From Dipteris shenzhenensis (Eukaryota; Polypodiophyta; Polypodiopsida; Gleicheniales), in assembly GCA_047967505.1 (NCBI GenBank), contig CM106540.1: DNA of 64,000 nucleotides. One strand, 5' to 3'. Position numbers and translations under genes: made by a program. This document shows positions 22,130-32,701 of this stretch, in pieces. The notes beneath the pieces were generated by a model that was given only the letters and a program-made list of their open reading frames with translations, had not been told where the DNA came from and ran no database searches. Within the stretch, counting starts at the first letter, position 1. Each line of letters starts with the position of its first letter.

Positions 22130-24590
22130 AGTGACCCTATGGAGATTGGGAATTAGTGCACTCTCATGATTGGTCATACTTTGGCCAAGATCTATAGATC
22201 ATTTCTAGAGAGGGAGCTTAGTAGTCACACAGAGGCTTGGAGGCAGCGGACACTAGGACAAATAGGATTTCGGAGGTAGCATTCTACCTTAGATCACATA
22301 TTCACTCTAAGGCTATCATTGAGGAGGCGAGATCCAGGCACTAGAAAGTCTACACATGCTTTGTAGACTTTTGGAAGGCCTTTAACACGGTCCCGCATCC
22401 TCACATAATCAGGAGACTACAGGAGATGCAAATCTCAGAGACGCTGATTTGGGGTGTGGTAAGCTTATATAAGTCGGTTAGAAGCAGAGTACGTGCTCTG
22501 GGTGGTCTATTGGACCCGGTCAAGAGCACAATTGGAGTGAAGCAGGGCTGTCCAATCTCACCTACCCTCTTCGGACTCTACATCGATGAGGACACATCTT
22601 TCATAGATTAGGAGGCGAGGATTCACTATTGGGTGACCTCATGATATAGATATTGCTATACGCTGATGACATAGTCCTCAGCGGAAGGGCTGTAGAGACA
22701 TCTGGAGGCTCTAGAGGTGTTTTGCAGAGAGAGAGACTTGACAGTCAACCTTAGAAAGACCAAGGGTATGGTCTTTAACACCTCACACATGCACAGACTC
22801 ATCGACTCAGCTTCACCTGTCGTGATAAGCTAGTGGAGATAGTGCAGTCCTACACATCTGGGAGCAGTCTTCACAAGCCCCTTTTCACAATGACCCATGC
22901 AGCCTAGACACTACTCCACGAGGACGGGGTTCTTTGGCTCGACTAGAGAGACAGTGCTTCCAAGCACACTTTTAGGACCCACCAACGAAGAGTTGGCTCT
23001 TTGACACACTAGTGCGACTGATGGCCATGTATGCAGCACCCTTCTGGGGATGTGATTTACCGAAGACCAAGTGGAGGAAATTTGAGTAGAGGTGACTATG
23101 GGGTCTAGGATGATTCGGAGCAAGCCCTCAATTCCACATGAGATAGTACAGGCAGAGCTCGCCATGACTCTTTCACAGATTGATGTTATCTTTTAGGCAT
23201 TTTCTTTTATTCACAGAGTTTGGGACTTTCCTCGATGGAGATTATTGAGACTGACCTTGGAGTCATCCAGATGTCTAGCAGAGAGAGGAGCAGACACATG
23301 GTATCCACGGATATTTACATGGTTTACCAGGCACTGTATCTAGATGGACATGCTCCCTCCTTTTCAGTACAGCAATGACGCACCTCCTTAGTCGATCCCG
23401 CGAGATGAGATCAATTGTATCATAGGGTTAGATCTCCTTTAGCTCCATACGTCTCGGACTTGAGGGGGACTAGGAGCTCCCCACCAAGTTCAAGTTCTAC
23501 TGCGACTAGTTCCCGAGAGTAACAGAGGAGGGATTCATCATCAGACTCGAGTATCTTGAGGAGAGAGGAGTCTCGCATGCACTGAGGATTGCCATTGGAC
23601 AGATGCACGAGGATTGTCTTTGGACAGATGCACGTTTAATCCCATGAGGATCGAGATGGGGAGAGCGGTAGGCATGCACAGGGAGCAGCGGATATGTATG
23701 CTTTGCACACTAGGAGTGACTGAGACAAAGGATCATTTCCTACGTGCCTGCCCAAGCCTATTATGAGATCAGGGGATGATACCATTGCCTCTACCAGGAG
23801 GGGAGCGGCTTCGGTTCACTCTCACGACTGATCCACTCGTAGGACTAGGTCTGTATTGGCCTATATTTACTTGAGATGCGCCGACACAAGGAGATCCTAC
23901 TACGACAAATTAGAGAGTAGTAGGAGGTGATCAAACCATAGGACAGAGAGGCTGATAGAGCACAATGACATGTCACATACTTCTATGCATTCGAGTCAGC
24001 TCTAGGACACAACGGGATGGAGGTGGAGGAGATAGCTGGCATGCAGGCAGCTTGGATTATTGAGAGAGGGATGCAGAGGCCACCTATAGCACAGAGAGTG
24101 ACAAGAGCACACTCTATTAAGGTCCGTCCTATCACAACTTTTCCTCATGGGAGACCGCCCGAGACGAGGGGTCACTCTGAACATAGCCCAGCGGGTTCAG
24201 AGATTGAGGAGACCACGTCCCCTTCTGCCACCACAGCATGAGACAGCCCGACGCACGCAGATCCAAGACATTTTTGCTACTCTCAGATGAGCCACCACGG
24301 TGCCGGGCTTTGGCTTCTGAGCTTGAGTCTCGGCTCTCAGCATAGTTCAGCTCTTAGATAGTTGCTAGTCTCTGGGCTATATCTGAATTTTCCTGAGCTA
24401 TTGAGCTTTGTAGAGTTATCAGTTTTTCAGTTTATCAGTTTAGCAGTCATAGCACTCAGCAAGGGCCTTAGCTCACCCTTTGGTCTAGCCCACTGAGGCT
24501 TGTATGAGATCATCCTTTTTGGTGTACTTTGTATCTGTCCCATAGGCCCGCGAGGCCTTCTGTGGAGGTTAATACATCTTACTTTCTTTC
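22130..24590 (+). mobile_element. LINE 3' part: reverse transcriptase and 3' tail
   Basis: RT similarity starts at HTLAKIYRSFLEREL (about 22167) and continues HSTLDHIFTLR and TFGRPLTRS. The best block is 22426-22611, with SLYKSVRSRVRALGG and IGVKQGCPISPTLFGLYIDE (the RT QGCPLSP motif). The active-site region near 22655 reads as YADDIV only with a frame change. Downstream are the C-terminal domain (LMAMYAAPFWGCD, LPPFQYSNDAPP) and a cysteine-rich ICMLCTLGVTETKDHFLRACP near 23695-23755. A non-coding 3' region runs to about 24590. Many stops; dead. It may belong to the same LINE as 9901-11088, though the part between endonuclease and RT is missing. Confidence 0.7.
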
Positions 24591-24633
24591 CTCTCTCTCT
24601 CTCTCTCTCCCCCCCCCCCCCCCCCCCCCCCCC
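24591..24633. repeat. (CT)n(C)n microsatellite
   Basis: A run of CT dinucleotides passes into 25 or so cytosines. It ends about 60 bases upstream of the SNX2 splice acceptor at 24695. Confidence 0.95.
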
Positions 24634-24695
24634 TCGCTATGTGCTAATTCTCATATGATGAAAATAGCTTATCTCACTTATGGTCGATAATGCAG

Positions 24696-24782
24696 GAAAA
24701 CAACCGAAGTGAGCTTGAGCGTTTGGATACTGACAGGCAAAGGGACTTTATGGAGATGCTCAAAGGATTTGTACACAATCAG
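24696..24782 (+). CDS. SNX2: Sorting nexin 2-like, next BAR exon
   Basis: A 29-codon exon (87 bases), phase 0 at both ends, with acceptor AATGCAG/GAA and donor CAG/GTATGT. The product ENNRSELERLDTDRQRDF then MEMLKGFVHNQ is the conserved helix that directly follows EYERIK in plant SNX2. In the family it is followed by a segment starting near VGYAEK that I could not find in the rest of the window. The host frame is intact, which argues that the gene tolerates the large intron. No transposon sequence has entered the exon. Confidence 0.9.
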
Positions 24783-25309
24783 GTATGTGGTTAAGTTTGT
24801 GCATCTTTTGCATGGATGGTATTTGATGTATATTTGACCTAAGGGCTCTCAAATTTCCTGTGCTATGTTCAAATGTGTTTATCATGTGCGCACATGTGAA
24901 GGATGCTGTTTTAAAGCGTTTGGGGATGTTTAAACACGAGTTGTAAGGCCTTGCTTGGGCAGTCATGAGCTTGATATCCATCCTTGTTTTGAAACTCTAT
25001 TACTTGGCAATTGTCTGGACTTTGGAGATTTAGTTTTGCTTAAAAGCTATCTCCGCTGGAGCTGAAATAGAAGATTCAACAAAAGTTAGAGTGAAAAAAT
25101 GTTCGATTCTTCGGGCATTTTACTTAGTAGCCATACATTTCATGTCTAGCACCTAGCCAATTTTCCGCATGCAATTTTATTGTTTAAATTGTTTAGAGGT
25201 CTAAGGACACATTTAACTTTCAATATTTGGAGTCCATCAATGAATTGACCAAATATTTTAGATGATAATTGAAACTCAACCAGATGGAGATAATTTAGAG
25301 GTCTAAATC
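24783..25309 (+). other. SNX2 intron sequence before copia G
   Basis: AT-rich non-coding sequence after the GTATGT donor, with no exon or transposon coding. Copia G's 3' LTR begins at 25310. Confidence 0.65.
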
Positions 25310-25535
25310 TGTAGACTAGGGCAAGCAATGGAGACAAAACATGCTGTTGTAATGAATTGCTGAAATAGAGAAATGAGTACAATGTACACCTAATATGAGA
25401 GAACCCTAGGACAGGGTGTCCTAGTAGTACTAACTATACTAGCTATACCAGATGTCCTAATTGCCTATAACTAGGCCTACACGGCACATACAAGGAATGA
25501 GTAGCACCTATGGATAGCTCGTAGAAGGGCTCACA
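25310..25535 (-). repeat. 3' LTR of copia G
   Basis: Plus-strand ends TGTAGACTAGGGCAAGC and GGGCTCACA. It aligns along its length with 62556-62783. Confidence 0.75.
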
Positions 25536-26500
25536 AATCTCAGAATACTTGAAGGACTAATGTCATGGTTGCACATGTTTATCCTATAGGATTATAGCAA
25601 CCTATGATTGTACAGAGCATAACATATCAAGTCACAAAAGATACTAGGCTCAAAGCTTGCCAGAAAGCTTCAAACTTAGGTCGAGGAAGAGCCTTCGTAA
25701 ACCAAGTTGTCTTTAGTAGAAACCTAAGACAACTGAATATCACCTCTGCTGATAATCTCTCTCTGACATAGTGATAGTGAACCTCAATATGCTTTTTGCA
25801 GGCATGGAAAACTAGATTCCGTGCAACAGCCAAAGCACTTTGACTATCAGTGAATATGACGGTAGGAGCTGCCTAACATGCATGAAGATCTGCAAGTAAC
25901 TTTCAGAGCCAAACACACTCCACTACAACTGTAAAAGCTGCTCTGTACTAAACCTCATAGTTAGAAGTAGCAATTGTAGTCTGCTTCTATTTGAACCAAG
26001 AGATGCATGAAGTTGAAATAGTTGACACTATGTGACACATGGTGTTGGAACAGTCAGCCCAATCACTATGAGTGAATCCATGCATGGCAAGTGAAGAATT
26101 GGCCTCATAGAGAAGGCCCAAATGGTGAGTGTCTTATGAGGTACTTGAAGACACGCTTCACGGCTTGCCAATGGTGTGTAGAGGGGCTGTGCATATATTT
26201 GCTGAACTGTGAGACAACATACTAAAGATTGGCTCTGGTATGGCATAAATATATCAAACAACCAACTGCCTGCTGATAGAGAGTGACATCACATGCGCCA
26301 CTGCCATCCTTAGATGAGAAATGAAAACCAGGCTCTAATGGTGTGGATATTGGCTTGCAATCCTCAAACTGAAAACGATGAAAAAGCTGTACAATGTAAT
26401 TGCCCATGAAGAAAAGCTGTCTTAATATCAAGCTGAGATACCTCCCAATGAAAATGAGTAGCAAAGGCAATAACAATCTTGATAGTAGTGATCTTGGAAG
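25310..26500 (-). mobile_element. Copia G, 3' part (interrupted by copia F)
   Basis: The 3' LTR on the minus strand occupies 25310-25535 (226 bp; it aligns with the LTR of copia H at 62556-62783). Coding runs leftward from 26500: RT start SKITTIKIVIAFATHFHW and QLDIKTAFLHG, then a jump over most of RT to FQFEDCKPISTPLEPGF, then RNase H (CDVTLYQQAVGCLIYLCHTR; KHIEVHYHYVRERL). The RT catalytic centre is deleted. The left end of copia F lies at 26501 with TSD GGAAG. G coding reappears just right of F (YLDFKETFAPTS, 48995-49050), which proves the insertion. Confidence 0.8.
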
Positions 26501-26763
26501 TGTAGGCCAAATTCTGGTGGTTCTAGTGATGCCCTATAGGCCATGGTATGTGCCTTGTAGGCATAAATATAGGCACTTGTAGTGTTAGTGCCTTTTAGGC
26601 CACCTAGGACACTTAGTCCTATGTGACACCTAGGACACTTAGTCCTAGGTCTAGGTACTTGTACCTTGTACTCCTTTTTTTATTATCCAAGTTTGACGTG
26701 ACGGTTAAGACGTGTGCGACGCTTTGCTACCTGCACTCACTCTCTCTTTCAATCGATCCTACA
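26501..26763 (+). repeat. 5' LTR of copia F
   Basis: 263 bp, TGTAGGCCAAATTCTGG...ATCCTACA. It contains repeated AGGACACTTAGTCCTA-type dyads. Its partner is 48731-48994. Confidence 0.9.
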
Positions 26764-26970
26764 GTGGTATCAGAGCCACGTTAATACTTGCTTCCTGCTC
26801 TTACACTTAGTCCTAGGTCTACGTAGTTGTACCTTGTACTCCTTTTTTTATTATCCAAGTTTGACGTGACGGCTAAGATGTGTGCGACGCTTTGCTATCT
26901 GCACTCACTCTCTCTTTCAGTCGATCCTACAGTGGTATCAGAGCCACGTTAATACTTGCTTTCTGCTCTT
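26635..26970 (+). repeat. 168-bp tandem duplication of LTR end plus primer site in F
   Basis: 26635-26802 is repeated at 26803-26970: the last 129 bases of the LTR, the primer site and about 26 leader bases. F therefore has two tRNA primer sites, at 26765 and 26933. Confidence 0.9.
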
Positions 26971-26989
26971 GGACTCGCACCAGCTCCCT

Positions 26990-27500
26990 TCAGCCTGCCT
27001 GCTCCTTCATCCCTACAGCCCGTACGACTGTACGGATGCTTGTATGCATAGCGTGCTCCGGGTCACTCGCTGTACTTGCACCGTCGTACTGCTCAGTACT
27101 GCAATTCATACTTGCATCGTCGTACTTTGTACCTGCATTTCGTATGCTGTACCTACTTCCGTACGTACTTGCATTGTACATTGTACATGCATCCATACTT
27201 TGTACTTGCCATGTACCTGCTTCCGTACAGCAGACATAACTGCTCTGTATTGCATACCGTACTACGTTTTGTACCTGCGTATAGCTGTACTTGCTCCATA
27301 CAGCTTCCGTACGTTGTACTTCTACCGTACTTTGGATTTCGTATACTGTGCTCCGTATAGTTGTACTTGCATTCAGTATAGCTTCCATACGTTGTACGTA
27401 CACCGTACATTGGACACTTGTATTGCCCGTACACAACAGCATTCCATACAGATCGTACTTTTCCCGGGAGTTTTGTACAGTTTTAAACGTGCAAAGCTAT
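26990..27500 (+). repeat. GTAC-saturated leader of copia F
   Basis: By hand I count about 30 GTAC tetranucleotides in roughly 510 bases, many as CCGTAC, TTGTAC or CGTACGTAC. Open frames that cross this region are low-complexity and not protein-like. A second leader part (27540-27990) repeats words such as TTTGGGGCTTTT and TTTGCA. Confidence 0.75.
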
Positions 27501-27997
27501 CATCAGGTTTCGTACTTGTTTAGGCATTGGCTGTGAACTTGCGTTGGGGTTTCTGCAAGACATTTGCAAAATTTTGGGGCTTTCAGTACCTTTCATCTCT
27601 TCTAGTTGCAACTTCTTGCAAGAACACTAGAGATTTGGGCTTGGGTCTGCAATTTCTTTTTGATTGCAGTACATTGTGTCAGTTTTGCAGGACATTGAGT
27701 TAGATTATCATACGTTGGGTCACATTTGCAAAAATTTCAGCAAATTTTGGGGCTTTTCTGCATTTGCTCTCTTTTTGGCCTATTTGCCCTCATTAAATTT
27801 TGGGCTTTTGCCAGATTTGCTGTTTTTGCAGTGAACATTGCCTGCCACAGTCACATTTGGGTCAGATCTGCACTTGCCCTTTGTTTTGGGTCGGAAATTT
27901 GCAGATATTTGCTGTCATTTTTGGACAGCCAGCTTTTTGCAGTGATAGCCTTGAGGCTTTCGGGTTTTCAGGTCTCTTTCAGGGTATCACATTTGCT

Positions 27998-30390
27998 ATG
28001 GCTAGGAACAAGTTCTTCATGAAGATGATAAGTTGGATGGCAACAACTATCCGATGTGGTCTTATCTGATGAAACATATTCTTGTTGCAAAGCATTTGTG
28101 GAATATTGTTTCTGGGCTTGATTTGAGGCCAGCCAATGCTACAGTGGTTGCCTCTACTGGTGGTCCCTCTGCAGGGGGTACTCCTCCTGATGCCTCATCT
28201 TCTAGCACTCCTGCTACTACTCTTCCAACTCAGGAACAGACAAGATCGGATGCAAGAGATGCAAATGCACATTCATGTATTGCTTTATCATGCAAGAGAA
28301 TCATTATTCCACACATCCGGTCTTGCAGGACAGCAAAGGATGCTTGGGATAAATTGGCTTCTCTCTATCAGATTCGCAACGAGGCACGTGTTGCATTTTT
28401 GAGAAGGCAATTACAGGAAGTCAGCATGAATGAAGGTGACTCTATGGATGCATACCTGACAAAGGTCAAGGACCTCATGGAACAACTTGCCAACACTAAT
28501 GAGGTGGTGCCAAATTCACAGCTTGTCAGTACCACATTGAATGATCAGCTAGTTTCTTTGCTTCTGCAGGAAGAGCAAAGTAGAGCTAATAGACAAGCCA
28601 TTATTCCCGATCATGCATTTGCTTCATAGTAGATAGGAAGAGGCAAGGCTTTCAAGCCTATGGGCAAGCCAAAATCTGCGCATAGCAGCTGCAATTCCTC
28701 CCATGCATCTAAAAATACAGCAGATAAGTCAAAGAAGAAAAGATGCAACTATTGTCGCAAGCCTGGACATGACATTTCAGAATGTAGGAAGCGCATTGTT
28801 TCGGAGAAAAAGAAAGCAGGATTGACAGTTAATGCCTCTCATGCTATTGAATCCCATGAGCCAGAAGATGCTTCACATGCACATGCTCTTCAGGATGATT
28901 GGGCATGGGCTGTCCATTGCTTAGTTGATCCCTCCAAAGCTGATGCATTCTTTACTGCTAATGATGCCCAGTCCTGGTACTTTGATAGTGGTGCTTCCAA
29001 GCATGTCACATCTTGCAGACAGTTGATTCATTCTTTAGTCGATGCACCTCGAGGGGGGACTGTCACATGTGCTAATAATGCTTCCTATGCTGTAAAAGGA
29101 ATTGGAGATGTGCAGCTCGCATCCATTTTCAGAGTGATTTTTGATGGCTACAGATGCCTAGTTTATGATCTTCGTGATGACAATGCCATAGTTCTCACTG
29201 CACATCACTCAGCTGCACTTTCTATTGAAGCATTTGCTATTTCAGATTCACAGCTTGCTGAAACTCATCTTTGGCATGAGAGAATATGTCATCTCAATTA
29301 TAGAGCTCTTGCAAAGCTACATTCATAGCAGATGGCAAATGATGTACCTCAAACTCACACCGTTTCCAAACATGTGTGTGAGGGTTGTCTTTTGGGTAAG
29401 ATGCATCGGTTTCCTTTTCAAAAGAATTGTCCAAAACTCTCACAAAGGAAATTGCAGCTAGTACACAGTAATGTGTGTGGCCCCATGAGGACAAATGCCA
29501 TTGGGGGATACAAATATTTTATGACTCTCATTGATGATTTCACAAGATGTTGCTAGGTATATCCTTTAAAAGCCAAATCTGAAGTTATCTTATGCTTTCA
29601 GAGGTGGCTGAATATGGTTGAGAATGAATCAGGATGCAAGCTTGTCACCCTCAACACAGATAGGGGGGGAGAGTATATGTCTAAGGAGTTTGATGCATTT
29701 CTGTCTTCACGGGGCATTATTCACTCATGCACTACTCCTTACACTCCTCAGCAGAATCCTGTTTCTGAAAGGAAAAACAGGTCCACAATGGAGATGGCCA
29801 GATGCATGCTTAAGGCCAAGTCTTTGCCCAATAAATTTTGGCTTGATGCAGTGATGTGTGCCAACTATGTGCTGAATAGATCACCTACACGGGCATTGAA
29901 GACTATTACACCTTATGAAGCATGGAAAGGTAGGAAGCCTTCACTTTCACACATGAGAGTTTTTGGGTCTCTTGCATATGTTCATGTACCATCTCAGCTG
30001 AGACATAAGCGTGATGATAAGGCAATCAAATGCATATTTATTGGTTACAGCCAGGAGAGCAGAGGGTCAACCAAATACTGGGAAGATTATTGTTAGTAGA
30101 GATGTAATCTTTGCTGAACATTCAGCTTCTCTTGTGGACTGCAAAGCTAAGCCAGATGTTGACATGTTTGATGCCTTTGAAACTTGGTTACCTCTGCCAT
30201 CCTCAGAAGAGGACTTTGACCAGCAACATGAGCCTCCTGCAGACCCTCCATCAAGCAATAATCAGCCACAACCCCATGCTTATTTGCAGGTTTCTCTTCA
30301 GCACAAAATGATCCCACTATTCATGATGCAGTCATTGAAGAAAGAGCTGTCAATAGTCCCACAGAACCCACTCTTTATGTCCGTGGGAGT
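27998..30390 (+). pseudogene. Copia F Gag, protease and integrase
   Basis: The likely start is ATG near 27998 (MARNKFF), with a frameshift to DGNNYPMWSYLMKHILVAKHLW. Gag continues to 28629 (LLLQEEQSRANRQ). A zinc knuckle CNYCRKPGHDISEC, protease WYFDSGASKHVTS (active site intact) and the integrase finger LWHERICHLNY..CEGCLLGK follow. The integrase core has LIDDFTRC, TDRGGEYMSKEF and PYTPQQNPVSERKN (the expected NGV is NPV), and the C-terminus has HMRVFGSLAYVH and CIFIGYSQES. Stops at 28627, 29326 and 29556 and frameshifts near 30070 inactivate it. The product is a copia polyprotein acting in virus-like particles and the nucleus. Confidence 0.85.
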
Positions 30391-30604
30391 GGATCTGATT
30401 TTTTAGTGCTGATTTTATATGTGGCTGATATGCTCATCACGGGCCCAGATACTCAGCAAATTGCAGCTTTCAAGGCTGATTTGCAGCAGGTTTTTGGTAT
30501 GTCAGACATGGGACAGCTCCACTATTATTTGGGGATTCAGTTTGCTCATGTTGAGGGGGGTATCATGATGTCTCTGTCCAAGTATATGTCCAAGTATATT
30601 GGAC
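30391..30604 (+). pseudogene. Copia F RT, truncated, catalytic Asp lost
   Basis: The N-terminal half of RT is deleted. Coding resumes at LYVRGSGSDFLVLILYVADML, where the catalytic YVDD reads YVAD (the GAT codon for the first Asp is GCT). LHYYLGIQFA and SKYMSKYIG follow, up to the gypsy E LTR at 30605. RNase H of the same element continues after 47855. Confidence 0.8.
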
Positions 30605-31547
30605 TGTAATACTGCCCGCAGAAAAACAACCAACAACACTCTCATTTTCTTTCCCTCTCTCCCTCTCTCAATAGAGACACTAGGGCCCGGGACAACAGTC
30701 GGGCTGGTCCCCCCTGAAGGATTTTATTACTTGAGAGAAGATGAAGTACATAGTTCAGCGTAGAGCTGTTCATACATACCAATCCAAAACGTGAATGAAT
30801 GAATCATTACATGAGCTCTCCTTCTTGGCAACAAGCCACTTGTCAATTTCTACACTACTTTCCTAATTACATGCCACGAAGGGCAACACTGGAGTCTTCG
30901 AAGCACTTGGTCACGCGAACCGCCTCCCAGACTCTGATTAGGCTCCTCTAACGCTTAGGAAAATAACTCTTCCTAGTACCTGCAACAATTAATTAAAGCA
31001 CACCACCATGGTAGCCATTAATTGTTAGCGCTTTGCATGCAAATAGCACACTGTGGACTAATTCTAGTCACGGTGGGCGCCCCCATTGAACACATGTGCA
31101 CAGATAACAAATGTAATAAATATATATTTATATTTATTTTCTTGTTGACCGAAGTTAACGCTCTTGATCATAATTAAGGGGCTTTGACCAAGGGTCGAGG
31201 CGCCTTAATTATAGCCAAGTCTCTCCAACCGAAGTTGGCACATCTTGGTTAACCATGGTTAACCCTCTTGGCACATGCCAAGTCTTGTTGATCGAAGTCA
31301 ACACTCTTTGACCGTAGTCAGCTCTGTAGTTCTTTGGTTAACCGTAGTTAACCCTCTTGGTAATAAACTAAGTCTCCCCGACTGAGGTCAGGTTTACTTG
31401 ACCAGAGTCAAGTATCTTTGACCGTAGTCAATTCATTGATAATTAAAAGAACTCTTTGACCATAATTAACACATATAAAACTCTTTAATTATGATCAAAT
31501 AAATGGTCAACTGTACTTTGACTTAGGATATTTACATTGTGGTGACA
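30605..31547 (-). repeat. 3' LTR of gypsy E
   Basis: 943 bp. The U3 part (31140-31510) carries about 15 dyads made of a 5-8 base arm, usually a 4-base centre and a complementary arm, for example CTTGGCACATGCCAAG and GGTTAACCGTAGTTAACC. Confidence 0.85.
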
Positions 31548-32441
31548 TCCCCTTGTAAACATCCAAAAGCTGTGGATGATCAGATAACATGTCTTCGTGC
31601 ATCCACTTGGCATCTAATGCCATATAATTCTTGAATTTTACAAGATACCTATAAAACTCCTTGCCCTGAGGGCCTTTGTGTACAGTATGGTACACAATTT
31701 GCTCTCTGGCTGAAGGACCTCCTCCAGCTCATCCACTTCTGGTGGATCCTTTGATACTAGCTCTATAGGCTCTGGCCCCTGGAATTTCTTTAGAAGACTC
31801 ACATGGAATGCATTGTGAATCCTCCAATGCTGTGGCAATGATAACGTGTATGCAACCTCATTTATTCTTTCTGTAACCTTGAAAGGGCCATAGTATTTGG
31901 GAGATCACTTTGCATACACTTTCTGTTTGCCTTTAAACTTGCGGAGCTTAGCTTTTTCAAACTTCAAAAGTACCCAATCCCCTTCCTCGAGATCTAACTG
32001 TCTCCTATGCTTATCTGCAGCTCTTTTATGTTTCTCTTGAGACCTTTCGGTTGCTGTCCAGAGTTGGTTGTAAGCTGTCTGGAGGTCTCTCACAAACTGA
32101 TCAACTGTAAATATTTCATCCTTGGTCCTCAGGATAGGTGGCAGAATCACCTTCCCATAAATGACCTCAAAGGGGGCTTTCCCTGTAGAGCTGTGTACTG
32201 TATTATTGTAAGCAAACTCTACCAATGGTAGGTACTTTTCCCAGTTTGAACCTTGGTCACCCACGTAGCATTTCAGCATATCCAATGTTGTGGAATTTGC
32301 TACTTTACTTTGACCATCTGTCTAGGGATGGAAAGAAGAAGAAAAATTCAAATTCGTCCCCATGTTATCAAATAAAGCTCTCCAGAATAGACTGATCATT
32401 CTGGGATCTCGATCACTGACAATGGACTTAGGCATACCATG
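31548..32441 (-). pseudogene. Gypsy E integrase C-terminus and chromodomain
   Basis: The minus strand reads SIVSDRDPRMISLFWRALF (second catalytic Asp of the rve core), LPLVEFAYNNTVHSSTGKAPFE, the GPF/Y-type module ([26 protein letters not shown]), and [13 protein letters not shown] chromodomain-like end [21 protein letters not shown] is close to the family pattern YLVKWxGY..ATWE. The chromodomain would steer insertion to marked chromatin. A stop near 31903 and a frameshift near 31690 break it. The upstream integrase half is at 38541, separated by copia D. Confidence 0.85.
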
Positions 32442-32446
32442 GTGCT

Positions 32447-32632
32447 TGAAGCGGAAACACGTGGAGGGGAGTCGATCTAACAATAGGAATGGTGGGTGTG
32501 AATTCAGAGACGAGGGCACACCACAACCCTCAAGAATATATATTAGGATAGGATAGGCATTTGGGTGGAACCGGTTCAAAGTGAACCGTGTTCACACTGT
32601 GTATGAGGTGGCACAGGGCCTTAACCCCAACA
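32447..32632 (-). repeat. 3' LTR of copia D
   Basis: Plus-strand ends TGAAGCGGAAACACG and TTAACCCCAACA; preceded by TSD GTGCT. Confidence 0.92.
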
Positions 32633-32701
32633 ACCTCCCACCTGAAGGCAATGTGCCTCAAAAAAAAAAAATACAGCAAGTACATATAAAATGTACAAGG
32701 C

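Larger units (their letters stand above)
8929..24695 (+). other. 15.8-kb SNX2 intron packed with transposons
   Basis: The intron begins GTGTTTTC and ends AATGCAG. It contains, in order: an LTR-like block, a LINE 5' part, two gypsy fragments, an inserted gag-only LTR element, a kinase pseudogene fragment, a CACTA end, a copia remnant, a LINE 3' part and a CT/C microsatellite. Joining the two exons gives ..EYERIK then ENNRSELERLD.., the uninterrupted order found in plant SNX2, so I infer it is removed by splicing. Confidence 0.8.

Noticed and set aside
22911-23165. 84-residue minus-strand frame in the LINE region
   Set aside because: Opposite-strand shadow of the LINE C-terminal coding; no independent support.
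26882-27523. Long overlapping frames (119-213 residues) in the GTAC-rich leader
   Set aside because: Low-complexity, Tyr/Cys/Leu-biased products on both strands; they arise from the GTAC/TTGC bias, not from a gene.
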